Of a stretch of DNA of 64,000 nt, positions 14,320 through 24,700 are shown piece by piece. Under the pieces are notes generated by a model. That model had not been told where the DNA came from, did no database searches, and worked only from the letters and a program-made list of their open reading frames with translations. This DNA comes from Pontitalea aquivivens (GTDB lineage Bacteria; Pseudomonadota; Alphaproteobacteria; Rhodobacterales; Rhodobacteraceae). The translations under genes and the position numbers were made by a program. The stretch is taken from the NCBI RefSeq assembly GCF_046507575.1, contig NZ_JBKFEY010000003.1, positions 62,001-126,000 of the forward strand, in the 5' to 3' direction. Numbering within the stretch: position 1 is the first letter of the stretch; each line of letters opens with the position of its first letter.

Positions 14320-16686
14320 CTAGAACGGCAGGTCATCCACCGCATCTGCGGGCGTCACATAGCTTGCCATCAGGTTCTTCTCGCCCGCTTTGTCGAAATC
14401 GACGGTCAGCTTGTCGCCCTCGATGCCACGGACATGACCATAGCCGAATTTCTGGTGGAAGACCCGGTCGCCAACCGAAAACGCGCTGACCGCCACCAGG
14501 TCGATCACCGCATGGCGGGTTTCCCGCGGCGGGGTCATGGGGCGCGTGGCGCTGCGATCCTGCATCCGCTTCCAGCCCGGCGAGTTATAGACATCGGCCC
14601 GCATCGCGCGATCCTCGACCCCGCTGCCAAAGCCCCCGCCAAAGCCGCCCGCCGCGCCATAGCCCCCGCGATAAAGGCCCGGCGGGGTCAGCACCTCGAC
14701 ATGCGCCTCGGGCAGTTCGTCGATGAAACGTGAGGGCAGCTGGCTTTGCCACTGGCCATAAACCCGCCGATTGCCCGCGAAACTGATGGTGCACAGCCGT
14801 TCCGCCCGCGTGATGCCGACATAGGCCAGCCGGCGTTCCTCCTCCAAACCCTTCAGGCCGGTTTCATCCATCGCACGCTGGCTGGGAAACAGCCCGTCTT
14901 CCCACCCCGGCAGAAAGACCACGGGGAATTCCAGCCCCTTGGCCGCATGCAGCGTCATGATGGAAACCTTTTCCTCGGCCTCTTCGCTGTCATTGTCCAT
15001 GATCAGCGCCACATGTTCCAGAAAGCCCTGAAGATTGTCGAACTGCTCCAGCGCCTTGACCAGTTCCTTCAGGTTTTCCAGACGCCCCGGCGCCTCGGGC
15101 GTCTTGTCGTTGACCCACATCGCGGTATAGCCCGATTCCTCCAGGATCGCCTCGGCCAGCCGAACGTGATCGTCGCCCGCCAGCACCGCCGCGTGCCAGC
15201 GCCCGACACCTTCCACAAAGGCGCGCAACTGCCCCGCCCCCTTGCCGGAAACCAGCCCCTCGGCCAGGGCGGCCCGCGCGCCCGTCAACAGACCCAGCCC
15301 GCCATCGCGCGCGCGGCGCTGGATCAGTTGCTGCGCCTTGTCACCCAGGCCGCGCCTGGGCGTGTTCACCACCCGTTCAAACGCCAGATCATCATCGGGG
15401 CTGACCGCCAGCCGGAAATAGGCCATCGCATCCCGAATCTCCAGCCGTTCGTAGAATCGCGGCCCGCCGATCACCCGATAGGGCAGACCGATGGTCAGAA
15501 AACGGTCCTCAAAGGCGCGCATCTGATGGCTGGCGCGCACCAGAATCGCCTGCCCGTTCAGCCCCACCGGCGCCATGCCCCGGCTGCCGCGCTGCAGGGC
15601 CTCGATCTCATCGCCGATCCAGCGCGCCTCTTCCTCGCCGTCCCAATGGCCGATCAGGCGCACCTTTTCGCCGCCTGCCGCCTGGGTCCACAACGTCTTG
15701 CCCAGCCGCCCCGCATTCTGCGCAATCACCCCCGAGGCGGCCGCCAGAATATGTTCGGTCGAGCGGTAGTTCTGTTCCAGCCGGATCACCACCGCACCCG
15801 GAAAATCCTTTTCAAACCGCAGGATATTGCCCACCTCGGCACCGCGCCAGCCATAGATCGACTGGTCGTCATCACCCACACAGCAGATGTTGCGATGCCC
15901 CTGCGCCAAAAGCCGCAGCCACAGATACTGGGCCACGTTGGTATCCTGATACTCATCCACAAGGATATAGCGGAACCAGCGTTGATACTGTTGCAAAACA
16001 TCCGGATGCGCCTGAAAGATCGTAACCATGTGCAACAGCAGATCGCCGAAATCGACCGCGTTCAGGGTCCGCAACCGTTCCTGATAGGCGGCATAAAGCT
16101 CGCCCCCGCGGTTGTTGAAGGCCCCCGCCTCGCCGCCCGAAACCCGATCGGGTGTCAGCGCGCGGTTCTTCCAGCCGTCGATGATCCCCGCCAGCTGCCG
16201 CGCAGGCCAGCGTTTTTCATCCATGTTCGCCGCCACGATCAACTGTTTCAGCAGCCGGATCTGGTCATCCGTATCCAGGATCGTGAAGTTGGATTTAAGA
16301 CCCACCAGTTCGGCATGCCGGCGCAGCAGCTTGACACAGACCGAATGGAACGTGCCCAGCCAGGGCATCCCCTCCAGCGAATGGTCCAACAACCGCCCGA
16401 TCCGGTCCTTCATCTCGCGCGCGGCCTTGTTGGTGAAGGTCACGGCCAGAATCTCATTCGGCCGCGCCCGCCCGGTGGTCAGCAAATGGGCAATCCGCGC
16501 CGTCAGCGCCTTGGTCTTGCCCGTACCCGCCCCCGCCAGCATCAGCACCGGCCCGTCCATCGCCTCGACAGCCGCCCGCTGGGCGGGGTTCAACCCGTCC
16601 AGATAAGGCGCGCCCCGCGCCGCCATCGCCCGCTGCGACAGGGGCACCGCCGCCTCGAAGGCGCTCTCTTCGTCAAATCCGCTCAT
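14320..16686 (-). CDS. uvrD: UvrD/PcrA-type superfamily 1 DNA helicase
   Basis: This 788-residue ATP-dependent 3'-5' helicase acts in nucleotide excision repair and replication-fork rescue. The SF1A motifs appear in order: LNPAQRAAVEAMDGP (Q motif), AGAGTGKTKALTAR (Walker A), VDEYQDTN (Walker B), GDDDQSIYGWRGA, QNYRS, TLHAAKGLEFPVVF and YVGITRAERL. The C-terminus (about residues 735-775: FSVGDRVFHQKFGYGHV) is the PcrA-like Tudor-type domain. Alternative name: pcrA. Confidence 0.94.
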   Translation of the reverse strand: MSGFDEESAFEAAVPLSQRAMAARGAPYLDGLNPAQRAAVEAMDGPVLMLAGAGTGKTKALTARIAHLLTTGRARPNEILAVTFTNKAAREMKDRIGRLLDHSLEGMPWLGTFHSVCVKLLRRHAELVGLKSNFTILDTDDQIRLLKQLIVAANMDEKRWPARQLAGIIDGWKNRALTPDRVSGGEAGAFNNRGGELYAAYQERLRTLNAVDFGDLLLHMVTIFQAHPDVLQQYQRWFRYILVDEYQDTNVAQYLWLRLLAQGHRNICCVGDDDQSIYGWRGAEVGNILRFEKDFPGAVVIRLEQNYRSTEHILAAASGVIAQNAGRLGKTLWTQAAGGEKVRLIGHWDGEEEARWIGDEIEALQRGSRGMAPVGLNGQAILVRASHQMRAFEDRFLTIGLPYRVIGGPRFYERLEIRDAMAYFRLAVSPDDDLAFERVVNTPRRGLGDKAQQLIQRRARDGGLGLLTGARAALAEGLVSGKGAGQLRAFVEGVGRWHAAVLAGDDHVRLAEAILEESGYTAMWVNDKTPEAPGRLENLKELVKALEQFDNLQGFLEHVALIMDNDSEEAEEKVSIMTLHAAKGLEFPVVFLPGWEDGLFPSQRAMDETGLKGLEEERRLAYVGITRAERLCTISFAGNRRVYGQWQSQLPSRFIDELPEAHVEVLTPPGLYRGGYGAAGGFGGGFGSGVEDRAMRADVYNSPGWKRMQDRSATRPMTPPRETRHAVIDLVAVSAFSVGDRVFHQKFGYGHVRGIEGDKLTVDFDKAGEKNLMASYVTPADAVDDLPF

Positions 16687-16738
16687 GGCGCCAACTTAAC
16701 CCGCCCCGGCGCCGCCGCCAAGACAAGTTCCGCGAATG

Positions 16739-16769
16739 TTCTTCTTCTTGGCCAAAATACTCCGGGGGG
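16739..16769 (-). repeat. Interspersed ATATTT-core repeat, copy 3
   Basis: Read on the minus strand this is CCCGGAGTATTTTGGCCAAG followed by AAGAAG. The associated hairpin GGGGGGCGCTGCCCCCC lies on the folE2 side (16789-16805). The copy sits just past the 3' end of folE2 and upstream of the helicase gene, the usual position of this family. Confidence 0.75.
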
Positions 16770-16804
16770 AAGCGGCTTTGCCGCGAAGGGGGGCAGCGCC
16801 CCCC

Positions 16805-17899
<1,095 letters not shown>

Positions 17900-18008
17900 C
17901 GCTGATCCCCCTCGGGCTGGCCCAACCCCACCAATATGGGGGGTGCGGCGCGTTTGTCCAAGGGGATACGCATCCCGCGCGCCACCGGATCACCCGGATC
18001 GGTGCGGG

Positions 18009-19184
18009 TCACACCGCGTCCAGCGCGGCCAGCACATCGGCGACCAGATCGCGGCCATCCTCGATCCCAAGCGAGATCCGCACCATCCCCGGCGTGATGC
18101 CGATGCGCGCGCGGTCCTCTTCGGCAAGGTTCTTGTGGGTGGTGGTGGCCGGGTGGGTGGCGATGGATTTCGCATCCCCCAGATTGTTCGAGATCGACAT
18201 CACCCGCAGCGCGTTCAGGAAAGCGAAGGCGGCGGGTTTGCCGCCCGCAAGGTCCAGCGCCACCATCGTACCGCCCGAGCCCATCTGCTCCATCGCCAGC
18301 GCGTGCTGGGGGTGATCGGCCAGCCCGGGATAGACGGTGCGCGACAGCGCCTTGTGCCCCGCCACCGCCGAGGCGACCGCCGCCGCATTGGCCGCCTGCG
18401 CGCGCACCCGCAGGTCCAGCGTCTGCAGGCCATTTAGCAGCACCCAGGCATGAAAAGGGCTCATCGCACCGCCGGTATGTTTGACATAGGTCTCCAGCGG
18501 GCCGCGGATGAAGTCGCGCGTGCCGCAGATCACGCCGCCCAGCACCCGCCCGCCACCGTCGATATGCTTGGTGGCGGAATAGACGACGATATCGACGCCC
18601 AGTTCCACCGCGCGCGAAAAGATCGGCGAGGCGAAGGCATTGTCCACCAGCACCACCGCGCCGCCCGCATGGGCGATTTCCGCCACGCCCGCCATGTCGA
18701 TCACCTCAAGGCCGGGGTTCGACACGCTTTCAAAGAAGCAGACCCTGGTTTCGGGCCGCATCGCGGCGCGCCATTCGTCCAGTTTCGTGCCATCGACCAG
18801 CGTGACCGCGACGCCGAAGCCTTCGAGCACCCTGAGCACATGCAGGCACGAGCCGAACATCTGCCGTGCCGCGACGATATGATCGCCCGCCTTCACCAAT
18901 GCGCACAGCGCGCCATTGATCGCCGCCATGCCAGAGGCGCAGGCAAAGGCATCCTCGGTACCCTCGACCGAGGCCATGCGGTCCTCGAACATCCGCGTCG
19001 TCGGGTTGCCGTAACGGGCATAGATGAATTCGTCATCGGACTGGTTGAGAAACCGCGCCTCGGCAGCTTCGGCCGAAGGATAGACAAAGCCCTGGGTCAG
19101 AAAGATCGCCTCGGCCATCTCGCCATACTGGCTGCGGCGGATACCTTCGTGGATCAGTTTGGTGCGGGTGTTCCAGTCGCTCAT
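18009..19184 (-). CDS. metZ: O-succinylhomoserine sulfhydrylase MetZ
   Basis: MetZ is a pyridoxal-phosphate enzyme that makes homocysteine directly from O-succinylhomoserine and sulfide in methionine synthesis. The 391-residue protein has YARYGNPTTRMFEDRMASVE, the CASGMAAING cofactor-binding loop, the PLP lysine in YSATKHIDG near residue 205, and SHPATTTHK-like ATHPATTTHKNL near the end. GGGGAGG lies upstream of the ATG. I saw no SAM-II riboswitch core in the short leader. Confidence 0.92.
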   Translation of the reverse strand: MSDWNTRTKLIHEGIRRSQYGEMAEAIFLTQGFVYPSAEAAEARFLNQSDDEFIYARYGNPTTRMFEDRMASVEGTEDAFACASGMAAINGALCALVKAGDHIVAARQMFGSCLHVLRVLEGFGVAVTLVDGTKLDEWRAAMRPETRVCFFESVSNPGLEVIDMAGVAEIAHAGGAVVLVDNAFASPIFSRAVELGVDIVVYSATKHIDGGGRVLGGVICGTRDFIRGPLETYVKHTGGAMSPFHAWVLLNGLQTLDLRVRAQAANAAAVASAVAGHKALSRTVYPGLADHPQHALAMEQMGSGGTMVALDLAGGKPAAFAFLNALRVMSISNNLGDAKSIATHPATTTHKNLAEEDRARIGITPGMVRISLGIEDGRDLVADVLAALDAV

Positions 19185-19305
19185 CTGCGCCTCCCCTGCG
19201 GCGGACCTTCGGTTGTGCTGGCGTTACCAAGGGGCAGGCGGGCGGTCAATGCCGCGCCCTTGCCTTTGACGCGCGTTGCGCCATGCTGACCCCAAAGGAG
19301 ATACC

Positions 19306-19998
19306 ATGATCGATCTGTATTACTGGCCCACGCCGAACGGCTGGAAAATCACCATCGCGCTGGAGGAAATGGGCCTGCCCTACCAGGTGCGTCTGGTCAA
19401 CATCGGGGCCGGCGACCAGTTCGACCCCGAATTCCTGAAGATCGCGCCGAACAACCGCATGCCCGCGATCGTGGACCCTGACGGCCCCGATGGCGCCCCG
19501 GTGTCGATCTTCGAATCGGGGGCGATCCTTCTGTATCTGGCGCGCAAGACCGGCCGGTTCATCGGGCAGACCGCGCGCGACCGGATCGCGGTCGAACAAT
19601 GGCTGATGTGGCAGATGGGGGGCCTTGGCCCCATGGCAGGACAGGCGCATCATTTCCTGAAATATGCCCCCGCGATGGACCCGCCGCAGGACCTGCCCTA
19701 TGCCAAGGACCGCTACCGGCGCGAGGTCGCGCGGCTTTACGGTGTTCTGGACCGGCAACTGGCCCGGGCCGAATTCGTGGCGGGCGATTTCCTGTCGATC
19801 GCGGATTTCGCGATCTGGCCCTGGGCCAGCCTTTGGGAAGGCCAGCAGCAAAGCCTGGATGACAAGCCCCATCTGGCGCGATGGCTGGACGCGATGGCCG
19901 ACCGCCCCGCCGTGCAACGCGGCCGCGCGGTGGGGGCTGACCTGCGCGCAGACGCGGCACAGGACCGCAAGGCGCAGGACATCCTGTTCCGGCGCTAA
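19306..19998 (+). CDS. Glutathione S-transferase (YfcG/YghU-like)
   Basis: The 230-residue protein has an N-terminal thioredoxin-like domain (MIDLYYWPTPNGWKITIALE, then APNNRMPAIVDP and the FESGAILLYLA glutathione-binding segment) and an all-alpha C-terminal domain with FLSIADFAIWPW. This resembles the bacterial YfcG/YghU group, which reduces disulfides with glutathione. AAAGGAG lies six bases before the ATG at 19306. The stop overlaps the yciB stop by four bases on the opposite strand. Confidence 0.88.
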   Translation: MIDLYYWPTPNGWKITIALEEMGLPYQVRLVNIGAGDQFDPEFLKIAPNNRMPAIVDPDGPDGAPVSIFESGAILLYLARKTGRFIGQTARDRIAVEQWLMWQMGGLGPMAGQAHHFLKYAPAMDPPQDLPYAKDRYRREVARLYGVLDRQLARAEFVAGDFLSIADFAIWPWASLWEGQQQSLDDKPHLARWLDAMADRPAVQRGRAVGADLRADAAQDRKAQDILFRR

Positions 19999-20606
19999 TC
20001 GGCCTTCTTCCCGATCCCGTAGCGGGCGAACAACCGCCCCTGCACCATGAAAAAGCCGAACATCAGAACGGTCAGGCCGAAGGTCTTGAAATTGACCCAG
20101 GCCTGATCGGACATGCTGCGCCAGACAACCTCATTGGCGACCGCCAGCCCCAGGAAAAACAGCGCCATGCGCTGGGTCAGGATGCGCCAGCCCTCGGGCT
20201 CCATCGGCAGGGTCTCTTCCATCACCAGCGCAAGCCAGGGCCGGCGCAGCATCAGGCCAAGGCCCAGGATCGCGGCGAACAGAAGGTAGATGATCGTCGG
20301 CTTCATCTTGAAGAAACGTTCATCGTTCAGCCAGACCGACAGCCCCCCGAACACCACCACCAGAACCAGCGTGGCGATCTGCATCGGCGCCAGCCGCCCC
20401 GTCAGCCGCCACAGGATCAGCGTGGTGACCACCAGAAGCGGCACGAAGCCCGCCGTGGCCAGGATAAAGCCCGAATAGTCGGTGCCGCCGATCGTGTAGC
20501 TTTGATCCTTCAGCTTTACGAAGGCCACGAAGAAGGCAATCAGCGGGCCGAATTCCAGCGCCGCCTTGACCCAGGGTCTGATTTTTTTCCGTCCTGCCTC
20601 TGCCAT
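19995..20606 (-). CDS. yciB: Inner-membrane septation protein YciB (IspZ family)
   Basis: This 203-residue polytopic inner-membrane protein has about five hydrophobic segments and the family landmarks LEFGPLIAFFVAF, KPTIIYLLFA, RMALFFLGLAVANEVVWR and WVNFKTFG. YciB affects cell envelope integrity and septation; its biochemical role is unsettled. It lies five bases downstream of an EamA transporter gene and is probably cotranscribed with it. Confidence 0.92.
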   Translation of the reverse strand: MAEAGRKKIRPWVKAALEFGPLIAFFVAFVKLKDQSYTIGGTDYSGFILATAGFVPLLVVTTLILWRLTGRLAPMQIATLVLVVVFGGLSVWLNDERFFKMKPTIIYLLFAAILGLGLMLRRPWLALVMEETLPMEPEGWRILTQRMALFFLGLAVANEVVWRSMSDQAWVNFKTFGLTVLMFGFFMVQGRLFARYGIGKKAD

Positions 20607-20611
20607 GTCCC

Positions 20612-21511
20612 TTACCCTGCCATTTCAACGATCACCGCCCCGGCCGCGATCAACCCCATCAGCGCCGCGCGCCGCGGTCCCACCTTTTCCCCCAGGATCA
20701 GCCAGCCGATCAGCGCGGCAAAGACGGTCGAGGTTTCGCGCAGCACCGCCGCCTGCCCCACAGTGTCAAGCCGGGTGGCCAGCATGATCGCCCCGAATGA
20801 GAAATAGGCGACAAAGGCGCCGATGACACCCCTTTTCAGCAACGGCAGGACTTCGGATGCCGGCAGATGGCGCCAGCGCCGCCAGGTCAGCGCCGGCATG
20901 AACCAGCCGTCGATGAAGAAGAACCAGGCCAGAAAGGTGAACGGATCGGCCGTGGCGCGGATGCCATAGGCGTCATAGGTGGTATAGGCCGCGACAAAGC
21001 CCCCGGTCAGCACCGCAAGGCCCAGCGCCGGGCCCAGCGTGTCGCGCGCGACCGTGATGGTGCGCAGGTTGTAGAGCGCAAGTCCGAAGATCCCGGCCAC
21101 CAGCACGCCCACCCCCAGCCATTGCCCGGGGGTGAAGCTTTCGCCAAAGACCAGCCCCGCCCCGATCACCGCGAACAACGGGCCGGTACCGCGCACCACC
21201 GGATAGACCACCGTATAGGCGCCGCGGGCATAGGTCATCGCCTGCGCCAGCTTGTAGAGCGCATGGATGACGAAGGCGCCCGCGAAGATCGGCCACATGT
21301 GCGGCTCGGGCCAGGGCACGACGAACAGCGCGACCGGCGCCGCGATCAGCCCGTAGCTGCTGTCGATCGCCGCGCGCGACAGCCAGGGATCGTGCCGGCC
21401 CTTTTGCAGCGCGCCGAAGATCGCATGCAGGAGCGCCGCCGCCAGCGCCAGCATCAGCGCCGCTCGATGGCCCGCCTCGGTGCCTTCAAGGGCGATCAGG
21501 AACGTGCTCAT
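20612..21511 (-). CDS. EamA/DMT family transporter
   Basis: The 299-residue protein has ten predicted membrane segments and two EamA-type halves, with segments such as GPLFAVIGAGLVFGESF and STVFAALIGWLILGEKVG ending each half. Members of the drug/metabolite transporter superfamily export or exchange small metabolites; the substrate cannot be inferred. It is followed closely by yciB. The ATG at 21511 has no strong Shine-Dalgarno, so an internal start is possible. Confidence 0.85.
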   Translation of the reverse strand: MSTFLIALEGTEAGHRAALMLALAAALLHAIFGALQKGRHDPWLSRAAIDSSYGLIAAPVALFVVPWPEPHMWPIFAGAFVIHALYKLAQAMTYARGAYTVVYPVVRGTGPLFAVIGAGLVFGESFTPGQWLGVGVLVAGIFGLALYNLRTITVARDTLGPALGLAVLTGGFVAAYTTYDAYGIRATADPFTFLAWFFFIDGWFMPALTWRRWRHLPASEVLPLLKRGVIGAFVAYFSFGAIMLATRLDTVGQAAVLRETSTVFAALIGWLILGEKVGPRRAALMGLIAAGAVIVEMAG

Positions 21512-21570
21512 GTCCGATCCGCGGCGATCGTGGAGGGGGCGGAAGCGGGGGGCTGTCTGCCCCCCGCCCC

Positions 21571-21600
21571 CCCCGAGGATATTTGGGCAAATCCGAAGGG
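21571..21600 (+). repeat. Interspersed ATATTT-core repeat, copy 4
   Basis: CCCCGAGGATATTTGGGCAA followed by ATCCGAAG is preceded by a GGGGGGCTGTCTGCCCCCC hairpin at 21548-21566. That hairpin core is the same as in the right-hand copy at 2.99 kb. The element ends next to the ftsY stop codon. Confidence 0.78.
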
Positions 21601-21601
21601 A

Positions 21602-22708
21602 TCAGGCATCCTGACCCACAAGGGCGCGGGCGAAATCCCCGGGGTCGAAGGGGGCGAGATCGTCGATCTGTTCGCCGATGCCGATGGCGTGGATCGGCAG
21701 GCCGAAGCGATCGGCCAGCGCGACCAGAACGCCGCCCTTGGCGGTGCCGTCGAGTTTGGTCATCACCAGCCCCGACACATCCGAGATCTTGCGGAAGGTT
21801 TCCACCTGGCTCAGCGCGTTCTGGCCGGTGGTGGCGTCCAGCACCAGAAGCGTATTGTGCGGGGCGGTTTCATCCTTCTTGCGGATCACGCGGACGATCT
21901 TGGCCAGTTCCTCCATCAGGTCGGCGCGGTTCTGCAGCCGGCCCGCGGTGTCGATCAGCAGAAGGTCCGCGCCATCGGCCTGGGCGCGCGTCATCGCGTC
22001 GAAGGCCAGGCTGGCGGGATCCGAGCCTTCGGGCGCGGTCAGCACCGGCACGCCCGCGCGCTGGCCCCAGACCTGCAGCTGTTCCACCGCCGCCGCGCGG
22101 AAGGTATCGCCCGCGGCGATCACCACCGTTTTGCCGGCGGCGCGGAACTGGCTGGCGAGTTTCCCGATCGTCGTGGTCTTGCCCGAGCCATTCACGCCCA
22201 CCACCAGCACGACCTGTGGTTTTTTCGGGTAAAGCGGCATGGGGCGCGCGACGGGGTCCATGATGCGCGCGATTTCCCCCGCCAGAAGGTCCTGGATTTC
22301 CGGCACCGACAGGCGTTTGCCCATGCGCCCCTCGGCCAGGTTGGCGGTGACGCGCAGCGCCGTTTCCACCCCCATGTCCGAACGGATCAGCAATTCCTCA
22401 AGGCTTTCGAGCATCGCATCATCCAGCACCCGGCGGGGCGCGGCATCCTCGGCCCGGCCCAGGATGCGGCCCAGCAGACCGGGCTTGCGGGCGGGTTCTG
22501 CGGCCGCCGGGGCGGGGCCGGGCGTGGGGGCGGGGCCGGGCGTGGGGGCGTGGGGCACCGTCAACGCTGGCGCAGCAGGCGCTGGTCCCGCCGTTTCTGG
22601 TCCCGGCACATCCGGGACCGGGGCTTCGGCCACGATGGCATCAAGCCCCTCTTCCAGCTTGGCGGAGGATTTCGTCAGGCGGGATTTCAATTTCTGGAAG
22701 AAAGACAT
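21602..22708 (-). CDS. ftsY: Signal recognition particle receptor FtsY
   Basis: FtsY is the membrane-associated GTPase that receives SRP-ribosome complexes for co-translational insertion. The 368-residue protein has a Pro/Ala-rich acidic N-terminus with a short repeat (TPGPAP twice, encoded by two 18-bp units at 22511-22546), then the NG domain: LLIRSDMGVETALR, GVNGSGKTTTIGKLA, DTFRAAAVEQL, DTAGRLQNRADLMEEL and TKLDGTAKGG. It stands alone, with the AlkB gene divergent. Confidence 0.96.
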   Translation of the reverse strand: MSFFQKLKSRLTKSSAKLEEGLDAIVAEAPVPDVPGPETAGPAPAAPALTVPHAPTPGPAPTPGPAPAAAEPARKPGLLGRILGRAEDAAPRRVLDDAMLESLEELLIRSDMGVETALRVTANLAEGRMGKRLSVPEIQDLLAGEIARIMDPVARPMPLYPKKPQVVLVVGVNGSGKTTTIGKLASQFRAAGKTVVIAAGDTFRAAAVEQLQVWGQRAGVPVLTAPEGSDPASLAFDAMTRAQADGADLLLIDTAGRLQNRADLMEELAKIVRVIRKKDETAPHNTLLVLDATTGQNALSQVETFRKISDVSGLVMTKLDGTAKGGVLVALADRFGLPIHAIGIGEQIDDLAPFDPGDFARALVGQDA

Positions 22709-22926
22709 CTGCGGCCCTTTCGGTTTCCAGACACCTAATCAATCCCGCCGCGTGATGGAAGGGCCCGGTGCCACGCAGACGCCCCCATGCCCGCCTTGCC
22801 ACAGCCGCGCATGCACAAAGAGGGTGGACAGACGCCCCGGTCTGTTCAAGATCAGGCAGAGCGATTTGGAACAGACACCTGTCCCGGACTGCCCCCGTCG
22901 CGGGGCGCAAGCGGCGAGATACAGAT

Positions 22927-24069
22927 ATGCCCACACACCCGATGCCCGCCCCGCCCCGGATACCGCGCCCCGCAACCCTGGCGGGAAAGATGCGCGCGCG
23001 GGTTCCCCCCGTTGCGGCCTTCGCGCTGGTGACGCTGCTGCCCTTGCCGTTCCTGGCGCTGGGGGCGGTGTTTGGCGGCGCCTTTGCCTGGGGGGCGCTG
23101 GCCTATGTGGCGGTGCTGATCACCGTGCTGGACCGGCTGATCGCGGGGGCCGCGCCCGATGCCCCCGAGGGTGCGGAATTTCCCGCCGCCAACCGTCTTT
23201 CGGCGACGCTGGCGATTGCGCATTTCATGGCGCTGGCGGTTGCGGTCTGGGCGCTGTCGGGTGGATCGGGGCTGGGCTGGGGGGATCGCCTGGCGCTGTT
23301 CCTGGGGTTTGGCCTGTTTTTCGGGCAGGTGTCGAATTCCAACGCGCATGAGCTGATCCACCGCGCCGACCGGCGGCTGTTCCGTCTTGGGATGTGGGTC
23401 TATATCTCATTGCTGTTCGGGCATCACACCTCGGCGCATCGGCTGGTGCATCACCGTTTTGTCGCAACCCCCGACGATCCTAACAGCGCCGAACTGGGCG
23501 AGGGGTTCTGGGATTTCGCGCGCCGCGCCTGGGCGGGGTCGTTCGTGGCCGGCCATGAGATGGAGACGAACCTGCGCAAGACCCTGCCCCCGGGCGGCAG
23601 CCTGCGGGCGCGGCTGCGGCGGGTGCATCCCTATGTCATCTATCTGGCGGGCGGGGCGGGCATTGCGCTGGCCGTGCTGGCGCTGTTCGGGATTGGCGGG
23701 TTTCTGGCCTATCTGCTTTTGTGCGCACATGCCCAGATGCAGCTGCTGTTGGCCGATTACGTTCAGCACTATGGCCTGAGCCGTCGGCGTCTGGGGATGG
23801 ACCGCTATGAACCCGTCGGCCCCGCGCACAGCTGGGATGCGCCGCAGCGGGTGTCCTCGCTGTGGATGCTGAACGCACCGCGCCATTCCGACCATCACGC
23901 CCATCCGGGGCGCGAATACCCCGCGCTGCGTCTGGGCGCGATCGGGGCGCCGGGCCGGCCGGTGCTGCCGCGATCGCTGCCGGTGATGGCAACGCTGGCG
24001 CTGATCCCGCCGCTGTGGCGGCGGGTGATGGACCGGCGCGCGCTGGCCCTGCGCGGCGGCCGGGGGTGA
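22927..24069 (+). CDS. alkB: AlkB-type membrane alkane 1-monooxygenase
   Basis: AlkB is an integral-membrane di-iron hydroxylase that oxidises medium-chain n-alkanes at the terminal carbon, fed with electrons by rubredoxin. The 380-residue protein has several membrane segments and the histidine motifs HELIHR, FGHHTSAHRLVHHRFVATPD and APRHSDHHAHPGREYPAL, plus DYVQHYGLSRR between them. The ATG at 22927 is the likely start, although its Shine-Dalgarno is poor. No rubredoxin or rubredoxin reductase gene lies in this window, so electron partners must be encoded elsewhere. Confidence 0.9.
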   Translation: MPTHPMPAPPRIPRPATLAGKMRARVPPVAAFALVTLLPLPFLALGAVFGGAFAWGALAYVAVLITVLDRLIAGAAPDAPEGAEFPAANRLSATLAIAHFMALAVAVWALSGGSGLGWGDRLALFLGFGLFFGQVSNSNAHELIHRADRRLFRLGMWVYISLLFGHHTSAHRLVHHRFVATPDDPNSAELGEGFWDFARRAWAGSFVAGHEMETNLRKTLPPGGSLRARLRRVHPYVIYLAGGAGIALAVLALFGIGGFLAYLLLCAHAQMQLLLADYVQHYGLSRRRLGMDRYEPVGPAHSWDAPQRVSSLWMLNAPRHSDHHAHPGREYPALRLGAIGAPGRPVLPRSLPVMATLALIPPLWRRVMDRRALALRGGRG

Positions 24070-24186
24070 CAAGCGGGGGGCCGGGCGCGCGGATCTTCAC
24101 GGCGCTGTGGCTGGCGGTGGGCCGGGGTTTCTGGCAGGCTGGCCGCATGGCGGCCCACGCCCCGGCCGCGCCACCAAGGACAGGCC

Positions 24187-24696
24187 ATGCCCCCGATCCG
24201 CATCCTGCTGCCCCTTTGCGCCGCGCTGCTGATGGTGCTGCCCGCCGCCGCCGAGCAGGTCACCGACCCGATCACTGACCCGATCACTGGCCCTATCACT
24301 GGCCCGGTCACTGGCCCGCCGGGCATCGTACCGCCCGGACCGCCGCCGCTGCACACCGCGCCGCTGGGGGCCGCGGAATTCGACGCCCGCACCCAGGGCA
24401 GGACCATCACCTATTCCGCCTATGGCCAGCCCTACGGGGTGGAACAATATCTGCCCGGGCGCCGCGTGCTCTGGGCGTTTGAAGGGGGCGTATGCAAGGA
24501 AGGCACCTGGTTCCAGCAGGGCGAGATGATCTGCTTTGATTACCGCGATGAAGGCGGTCTGCAATGCTGGACCTTCCACGACACACCCGAAGGGCTGATG
24601 GCGCGGTTTCTGGGCGATGCCGGGGCCGAGCCGCTGGTGTCGCTGTCCGAAAGCCCCGAACCGCTGAACTGCCCCGGCCCCGAAGTCGGGGTGTGA
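24187..24696 (+). CDS. Secreted protein of unknown function with a TDPI/TGPI repeat
   Basis: I do not recognise this 169-residue protein. It has a signal peptide (MPPIRILLPLCAALLMVLPA then AAE) and a tandem repeat of four residues (TDPI, TDPI, TGPI, TGPV, TGPP) encoded by five 12-bp units at 24262-24321. A Pro-rich linker and a small domain with four cysteines follow (VCKEG, ICFDY, QCWTF, LNCPG), enough for two disulfides in the periplasm. AAGGACAGG precedes the ATG. It converges on xseA. Confidence 0.75.
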   Translation: MPPIRILLPLCAALLMVLPAAAEQVTDPITDPITGPITGPVTGPPGIVPPGPPPLHTAPLGAAEFDARTQGRTITYSAYGQPYGVEQYLPGRRVLWAFEGGVCKEGTWFQQGEMICFDYRDEGGLQCWTFHDTPEGLMARFLGDAGAEPLVSLSESPEPLNCPGPEVGV

Positions 24697-24700
24697 CCCG

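Noticed and set aside
19185..19305. SAM-II riboswitch in front of metZ
   Set aside because: Such riboswitches are common before metZ in alphaproteobacteria, but the short leader here lacks the AAAGCTA-type conserved core and a pseudoknot-forming stem.
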